A model generated the notes under the pieces. That model did not search any database. It had not been told where the DNA came from and saw nothing but the letters and a program-made list of their open reading frames with translations. From Deltaproteobacteria bacterium (GTDB lineage Bacteria; Myxococcota_A; Polyangia; Haliangiales; Haliangiaceae), in NCBI GenBank assembly GCA_005887925.1, contig VBLP01000387.1, positions 1 to 32,357 on the forward strand: DNA of 32,357 nt. The letters run 5' to 3'. Shown here piece after piece: positions 28,308-32,357 of this stretch; the first letter of the stretch is position 1, and the number at the start of each line of letters is the position of its first letter. The position numbers and the translations under genes are program-made.

Positions 28308-28756
28308 ACGACCACGTCCACGTCGCGATCCGGGTCCCCGCGGGGTGGATCGAGCCTCCGGACAGCCCGGCCGATCGCCTCCGCGACGGCCTGCAGCGCT
28401 ACCTCGTGGCCCAGCCCGAAGGGCTGGTGCAGGTCACGATCGCGCGCGTTCCGGAGGCCGCGCTGGCCGAGCAGCTCAGGAGCTGGAGCTCGAACCAGAG
28501 CCAGGGCTTGCAGGGCTCGCCCGGCGAGTCGCAGCCCGCCGAGTCCGCGATCGCGCAGCGCGCCGGCTGGATCGGCCGCGAGCTTCGCGGATCGTTCGAG
28601 GACGAGATGGAGTATCGCCAGCCGATGCGGGTGATCGTGTGCGGCCGGGCGTTCGGCGCCCAGGCGATCGTGGTGGCTATCGCGGCCCCCGAAACCATCG
28701 CGGCCGGCGCGCCGGAGTTTTTCGCGCAGCTGCTCGCCTCGATCGGGCCGGCCTGA
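28304..28756 (+). CDS. Hypothetical protein at the end of the miaA-accA-rhomboid operon
   Basis: The 150-aa protein starts at GTG 28304, overlapping the rhomboid stop by four bases. It lacks a signal peptide and has the pattern IRVPAGWIEPPDSPADRLRD early, a Ser/Gln-rich middle (SWSSNQSQGLQGSPGE) and a C-terminal mixed strand/helix region (MRVIVCGRAFGAQAIVVAIA). The fold may be of the PsbP/DcrB kind, but I cannot confirm this. The last 80 bases overlap the convergent M50B-like gene. Confidence 0.7.
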   Translation: MNDHVHVAIRVPAGWIEPPDSPADRLRDGLQRYLVAQPEGLVQVTIARVPEAALAEQLRSWSSNQSQGLQGSPGESQPAESAIAQRAGWIGRELRGSFEDEMEYRQPMRVIVCGRAFGAQAIVVAIAAPETIAAGAPEFFAQLLASIGPA

Positions 28757-29600
28757 ACGTCGGCCGGGTGCCGGTGGTCTGCTCGATCCAGACGTCGATC
28801 TCGCGGTCGGTCTGGCGCACGGGCTCGCGCTCCGCCCGCGCGGCCTCGCGCCCGGCCGGCATGACCTGCGCGAGCGCGCGCGAGCCGCCGAGCCGGAGCG
28901 CGACGTAGAGCACCGCGAGCGACCACAGGAGCCACACGATCGCCCAGCTCCACACCGCCCAGGTCGCCGTGGTGCCGAATGTCGCCGCCGCCATGTTGGT
29001 GGCGTCCGAGGCGCCCGCGACCTTGCCGCCGACGACCTGCGCCGGCCGGAACAGCACGCGGATGTCGAGGATCGCATCGACGCACGACTGCGCGGCGATG
29101 AAGTGCGCGATCGCGAGCCGCAGCCGGGCGGGCACGGCGATCGCGGCGACCGCACACGCGGCGCCGATCGCCCCGATCGCCCACGGGCCGAAGCTGTCTC
29201 CGTCGGGCGTGTCGATCACGGTCAGTGCGGTGCCGACCAGCAGCGCGGCCAGCGCGAGCAGCGCCCAGCGCGCCCAGCGCAGGTCGGGGGTCACGACCAG
29301 CAGCACGGCGCCCCACAGCGGCGTGCCCATGTAACCGGCCGCCGCGATCAGCGCGCTGGCGACCCGGCCGGCCTCGCTGCTGCCGTAGGCCAGCCCGCTG
29401 GTGTCGCGGTAGATCAGCACGCGGTCGAAGCCGATGCCGGTGACGATCATCGCCAGGCCGTGCGACAGCTCGTGCAGCCAGGTCGCGAGCAGCTTGAACG
29501 GGTAGAGCAGCACGCCGCCGAACGGCAGGTTCCACAGCAGCAGCGAGGCCAGCAGCGCGAAGGCCAGCGTACGGAGCTCGAGACGGTCGGTAGGCTTCAC
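28677..29600 (-). CDS. M50B-like membrane metalloprotease-family protein
   Basis: From GTG 29600 the 307-aa protein has about seven transmembrane helices and the zinc motif HELSH (ATWLHELSHGLAMIVTG, about residues 43-47). Further pattern fits the peptidase M50B-like group: AAAGYMGTPLWGAVLLVV. The C-terminus is a basic cytosolic tail. Members are intramembrane protease relatives with mostly unknown substrates. The start overlaps the stop of the upstream gene (GTGA). Its C-terminal coding end overlaps the facing hypothetical gene by 80 bases. The last about 35 residues are Arg-rich and may not be conserved. Confidence 0.78.
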   Translation of the reverse strand: MKPTDRLELRTLAFALLASLLLWNLPFGGVLLYPFKLLATWLHELSHGLAMIVTGIGFDRVLIYRDTSGLAYGSSEAGRVASALIAAAGYMGTPLWGAVLLVVTPDLRWARWALLALAALLVGTALTVIDTPDGDSFGPWAIGAIGAACAVAAIAVPARLRLAIAHFIAAQSCVDAILDIRVLFRPAQVVGGKVAGASDATNMAAATFGTTATWAVWSWAIVWLLWSLAVLYVALRLGGSRALAQVMPAGREAARAEREPVRQTDREIDVWIEQTTGTRPTFRPARSRRAAARKTPARRPRWFRGPR

Positions 29601-30283
29601 TCGGACTTGGCAGGGGGCGAGGGGTCGTCCGCCGCGGGCGGCTTGGCATCAGGCGGCGGAGGAGGCGCTGGATCGAACATGCCCTCGAACAGGTGCGATG
29701 TGCGATGGCGAACTGCGGCACCGAGCCGGACCAGCTCGCGCGGATCGAGCCAGCTGAGCAGCGCCTCACTCGGCTTTCTGGCCAGCGACCAGACGTCGGC
29801 GAGCTCGACCGGGGCCGTCCCACCGCACACCAGGCCGATCAGCGCTCCCGAGGCCGCTCCCGTGACCACCCCGGCAGCCGGGTACGCCAGCCAGGCCAGC
29901 GAGTGCCCCGGCAGGTGGCCCTGCGGGATCGCCGCGATCAGCACGAGACCTGCGCTTGCGACCGCGTGCGCCCGCGCCGCCACGAACACCGCGCGCCTGC
30001 GTCCGCCGTCGATCGATGCATATGCAGACAGTCGGCCGATCCCACCCGCGGTGAAGATGGCCGCGACACCGGCGAACACCGCGGTGAGCCGCATGATCTG
30101 CATCACGGGGACGTCGGGGTTGCCGATCCCGAGCCGCGCGAGGACCCAGATCGCCGCGGTGAGCGCCGGGACCTCGACCGCGACTCCCGTCAGCGCGCCC
30201 TTCCAGAATCCCCAGCGCGGCTTGGCCAGAGGAATCCGGCCAGAAGATCGCGCAGTTATGCTGGCTGACGGATGGTCGTCCAT
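29597..30283 (-). CDS. Membrane protein of unknown function
   Basis: The 228-aa protein has about four transmembrane segments (about residues 30-50, 64-82, 106-122, 130-152). A cytosolic-looking region (LARKPSEALLSWLDPRELVR) and a Pro-rich, acidic C-terminal tail follow. I do not recognise the family. It is translationally coupled to the M50B-like protease, so it may be its substrate, regulator or partner. It is divergent from the tube-like gene, with 66 bases between the starts. Confidence 0.65.
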   Translation of the reverse strand: MDDHPSASITARSSGRIPLAKPRWGFWKGALTGVAVEVPALTAAIWVLARLGIGNPDVPVMQIMRLTAVFAGVAAIFTAGGIGRLSAYASIDGGRRRAVFVAARAHAVASAGLVLIAAIPQGHLPGHSLAWLAYPAAGVVTGAASGALIGLVCGGTAPVELADVWSLARKPSEALLSWLDPRELVRLGAAVRHRTSHLFEGMFDPAPPPPPDAKPPAADDPSPPAKSE

Positions 30284-30304
30284 GGCCCGTGCGAAGTGAC
30301 TGGC

Positions 30305-30332
30305 TTGGCGGTCGCTGCATTCCCTGTACTAT
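30305..30332 (+). promoter_or_regulatory. Sigma-70-type promoter for the tube-like gene
   Basis: A TTGGCG box (30305-30310) and a TACTAT box (30327-30332) are separated by 16 bases. A GAGGG ribosome-binding site lies about seven bases before ATG 30350. Both hexamers deviate from consensus but the spacing and position are right. Confidence 0.5.
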
Positions 30333-30349
30333 CGCCCGAGGGCTGACCG

Positions 30350-31258
30350 ATGGCTAACGAAACTCGCGCCTATGCCGCTGCTCACTTCGCGCTGGAGCTC
30401 AGCGGCATCGAAAAGCTGGGCGTGCTGCGCTCGATCGAAGGTGGGGGGCTCAAGGCCGAGGTGATGACCTACCAGAACGGCGGCACCTACGACCGCTGGC
30501 GCCAGCTCGGCAAGCCCAGCTTCGAGGACATCAAGCTGCAGGTCGGCATGGCGATGTCCGAGCCGTTCTACAAGTGGATCGAGCTGTTCTTCGCCGGCAA
30601 GGCCGACCGCAAGGACGGCGCGATCGTCGCCGGCGACTTCTATTACAAGGAGCGCGCGCGTCGGGAATTCACCGATGCGATGATCAAGGAGCTCACGTTC
30701 CCCAAGTTCGACGCGACGGACAAGAACACCGCGTACATGGGCGTGACGTTCAGTGTCGAGAACATCCTGTTCAAGAAGGGCGAAGAGGGCAAGACGCTCG
30801 ATCAGAACGCCGGGACCGAGACCCAGAAGTCGTGGAAGGCCTGCAACTTCACGTTCAGCATCGACGGCTTCGACTGCTGCAAGCGCGCCACGAAGATCGA
30901 CTCGTTCACGATCAAGCAGAACGTGCTCGACTACCACGCCGGCGGCCGCCGCGCGCCGTCCAAGACGCCGAGCGCGATCGACTTCCCGCAGATCTCGTTC
31001 TACCTCCCCGAGGTCGACGCCCAGCCGCTGGCCGATCACTTCAAGAAGCGCGGCGTCGACGGCGAGGTCCCGGGCCGGCTGCACGGCCAGATCACGACGT
31101 TCGACAACGCGCAGTCCACCAAGTTCACGCTCGAGTTCTTCAACGCCGACATCCTCAACATGGCGCCCGACAAGGCCGACTCCTCGACCGAGGAGATCAA
31201 GCAGGTCAAGGTCGACCTGTACGTCGAGAAGATGTCGTTCAAGTACACGCAGGGCTAG
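30350..31258 (+). CDS. Phage tail-tube / contractile-injection tube-like protein with duplicated domain
   Basis: The 302-aa protein resembles T4 gp19-type tube proteins. The N-terminal half shows HFALELSGIEKLGVLRSIEG, a GGTYDRWRQLGKPSFEDIKL stretch, FYKWIELFFAG, and the late FPKFDATDKNTAYMGVTFSVENI strand pair. The C-terminal half (about 155-302) repeats the plan: NFTFSIDGFDCCKRATKIDS, then PQISFYLPEV, HGQITTFDNA, FTLEFFNADILNMAPDKADS and a final VDLYVEKMSFKY strand. Tube proteins form hexameric rings in phage tails, type VI secretion and extracellular contractile injection systems; a double-domain subunit would give a trimeric, pseudo-sixfold ring. No sheath, baseplate or ATPase genes are nearby. 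It ends 7 bases from the facing small gene. Confidence 0.72.
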   Translation: MANETRAYAAAHFALELSGIEKLGVLRSIEGGGLKAEVMTYQNGGTYDRWRQLGKPSFEDIKLQVGMAMSEPFYKWIELFFAGKADRKDGAIVAGDFYYKERARREFTDAMIKELTFPKFDATDKNTAYMGVTFSVENILFKKGEEGKTLDQNAGTETQKSWKACNFTFSIDGFDCCKRATKIDSFTIKQNVLDYHAGGRRAPSKTPSAIDFPQISFYLPEVDAQPLADHFKKRGVDGEVPGRLHGQITTFDNAQSTKFTLEFFNADILNMAPDKADSSTEEIKQVKVDLYVEKMSFKYTQG

Positions 31259-31265
31259 CCCGCGA

Positions 31266-31466
31266 TCAGCTGCAGCGGGCCGCGCGGTGCAGCGAGTGCC
31301 AGCGCGCGACCGCCTCGCACTTGGCGGCGCCCAGCAGCGCGGCGACCGCGTCGCGCTCGTCGGGGCCGGCCGCGAACGCGTCGACCGGCGTCAGCACGAA
31401 CGCCAGCACGTCCAGCGCGCTGCCGGGATTCGGCTGGTACGTGGTGCTGAACAGCGTCTCGCCCAT
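31266..31466 (-). CDS. Small hypothetical protein (66 aa)
   Basis: From ATG 31466 the protein begins MGETLFSTTYQPNPGSALDV and continues as a compact Ala-rich helical sequence (PDERDAVAALLGAAKCEAVA) ending with Cys-Ser. A strong ribosome-binding site, GGGAGGG, lies six bases upstream, which supports this start over the longer open frame from 31685. The function is unknown. It faces the tube-like gene across a 7-base gap and is divergent from the kinase gene. Confidence 0.6.
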   Translation of the reverse strand: MGETLFSTTYQPNPGSALDVLAFVLTPVDAFAAGPDERDAVAALLGAAKCEAVARWHSLHRAARCS

Positions 31467-31585
31467 GGCGCACCCTCCCATCCGAGGATCCGGGCCGCAA
31501 GTTTTTGACATCGTGCAGCCGTGTGCGCGAATGGCGCATATCGGTCCGCCGCGGCGAAAGCTGCATGTTGCCCGGAGGCCGTTGC

Positions 31586-31591
31586 TATAGT
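31586..31591 (+). promoter_or_regulatory. Possible -10 element of the kinase gene
   Basis: TATAGT matches a -10 box and lies 8 bases before the GTG start at 31600, which would give an almost leaderless transcript. No clear -35 box is seen at the normal distance, so the call is weak. Confidence 0.3.
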
Positions 31592-31599
31592 GCGCGCGC

Positions 31600-32357
31600 G
31601 TGGACCCCGCGACCTCGGAGCACAGGGGTGTCACGACCCGGCTCGGGTCGTTCGAGATCCTGCGCCGGCTGGCGCGCGGAGGCATGGCCGAGATCTACCT
31701 GGCCCGCGCCGACGGCCCCGCCGGCAAGCTCGTCGTGCTCAAGAAGATCCTGCCCAGGTACGCCGACAAGCCGCGCTACGTCCAGCTGTTCCTCGAGGAG
31801 GCCAAGCTCGCCGCCGGCCTCGATCACCCCAACATCGCGCAGGTCTACGACATCGGCTTCGAGGGCGGCCCGTTCTTCGCGATGGAGTACCTCCACGGCC
31901 AGGACCTGCGCTCGATCCTGCACCGCACCTGGCGGCTGCACGAGCGGTTCCCGATCGAGCACGCGGTCGACATCGCGCGCCAGGTCGCCTCCGCGCTGCA
32001 CTGCGCGCACGACAAGCGTCGCGACGACGGCACGCTGCTCGGCATCGTGCACCGCGACGTCTCGCCGTCGAACATCATCGTGACCTACGACGGCGCCACC
32101 AAGCTCCTCGACTTCGGCGTCGCCAAGACCGCGGCGAGCACGGTGAAGACGCGGACCGGCACGCTCAAGGGCAAGATCTCGTACATGTCGCCGGAGCAGG
32201 CGAGGGGCGCGGCGATCGATCGCCGCAGCGACATCTTCTCGCTCGGCATCGTGCTGTGGGAGATGGTGACCACGCAGCGGCTGTACCGCGCCGAGAACGA
32301 CCTCGCGACGCTGCAGCTGATCATCACCCGGCCGCCGCGGCCGCCGTCGTCGGTGTG
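31600..32357 (+). CDS. Hanks-type serine/threonine protein kinase (partial, runs off right edge)
   Basis: The frame opens at GTG 31600 and stays open to the window end (252 complete codons, no stop). It encodes most of a protein-kinase domain: glycine-rich loop LARGGMAEIYLAR, catalytic Lys in VVLKKIL, Glu in LEEAKLAAGLDHPNIAQVYD, hinge FFAMEYLHG, catalytic loop IVHRDVSPSNII, DFGVAK, and the activation/P+1 segment KGKISYMSPEQ followed by RRSDIFSLGIVLWEM. The HRDVSP variant is common in myxobacterial kinases. The C-terminal part, where sensor or TPR domains usually lie, is outside the window. Confidence 0.95.
   Translation, partial: MDPATSEHRGVTTRLGSFEILRRLARGGMAEIYLARADGPAGKLVVLKKILPRYADKPRYVQLFLEEAKLAAGLDHPNIAQVYDIGFEGGPFFAMEYLHGQDLRSILHRTWRLHERFPIEHAVDIARQVASALHCAHDKRRDDGTLLGIVHRDVSPSNIIVTYDGATKLLDFGVAKTAASTVKTRTGTLKGKISYMSPEQARGAAIDRRSDIFSLGIVLWEMVTTQRLYRAENDLATLQLIITRPPRPPSSV

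Noticed and set aside
30350-31466. A contractile injection system or prophage cluster
   Set aside because: Only one tube-like gene is present; neighbours are membrane proteins and a kinase, with no sheath, baseplate, tape-measure or ATPase genes.

Overview
This is a gene-dense, very GC-rich window (roughly 70% G+C by eye, strong G/C bias at third codon positions, many GTG starts, stop/start overlaps of the GTGA and ATGA type). The gene content suggests a myxobacterium-like member of the Myxococcota (Haliangium/Nannocystis-type relatives): a TonB-like protein with a proline-rich spacer, a MopE-like Asp-rich repeat, a Hanks-type Ser/Thr kinase, a RegB/RegA-type two-component pair, membrane-bound alkaline-phosphatase-superfamily enzymes, and a rhomboid fused to a TPR-like region. 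The assignment is inference from gene content; no rRNA is present.

Layout. 1-860: two small minus-strand genes at the left edge, then a selenocysteine tRNA gene (selC) on the minus strand. 860-4160: a glutathione S-transferase-like protein, an MBL-fold hydrolase, and a TauD/TfdA-type dioxygenase that is frameshifted. 4161-7061: a TonB-family protein behind a good promoter, then a small hypothetical gene coupled to an HTTM-like membrane protein. 7172-9753: a BlaI-type repressor with its apparent operator, an M56 (BlaR1-like) membrane metallopeptidase and a DsbA-like lipoprotein in one tight operon. 9799-11699: a RegB-like kinase and RegA-like regulator. 11770-17022: a membrane sulfatase facing (and overlapping) a membrane alkaline-phosphatase-family protein, an alpha/beta hydrolase and a TPR protein. 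17145-19284: an acyltransferase and SDR pair for lipid metabolism. 19388-22460: mutL, disrupted by an out-of-frame deletion and carrying a large 120-bp tandem-repeat array in its linker. 22467-24516: a small exported/membrane protein and an NCS2 purine permease. 24631-28756: the operon miaA-accA-rhomboid-hypothetical. 28677-30283: an M50B-like membrane protein and a membrane protein of unknown role. 30350-31258: an orphan phage/contractile-injection tube-like protein with a duplicated domain. 31266-32357: a 66-residue hypothetical and the start of a Ser/Thr kinase.

The most unusual signal is a family of short dispersed palindromic elements (about 70-85 bp, four copies: 3573-3642, 8084-8164, 12738-12822, 15424-15500). 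Three copies lie inside protein-coding genes without breaking the reading frame, adding 23-29 residues to a dioxygenase, a metallopeptidase and a sulfatase. Two of them are translated in the same frame into similar peptides. This resembles in principle the protein-invading palindromic elements of Rickettsia, but the sequence is not one I recognise. The second unusual region is mutL, where a deletion in the ATPase domain and a repeat array occur in one gene. The third is the stand-alone, double-domain tube-like protein.
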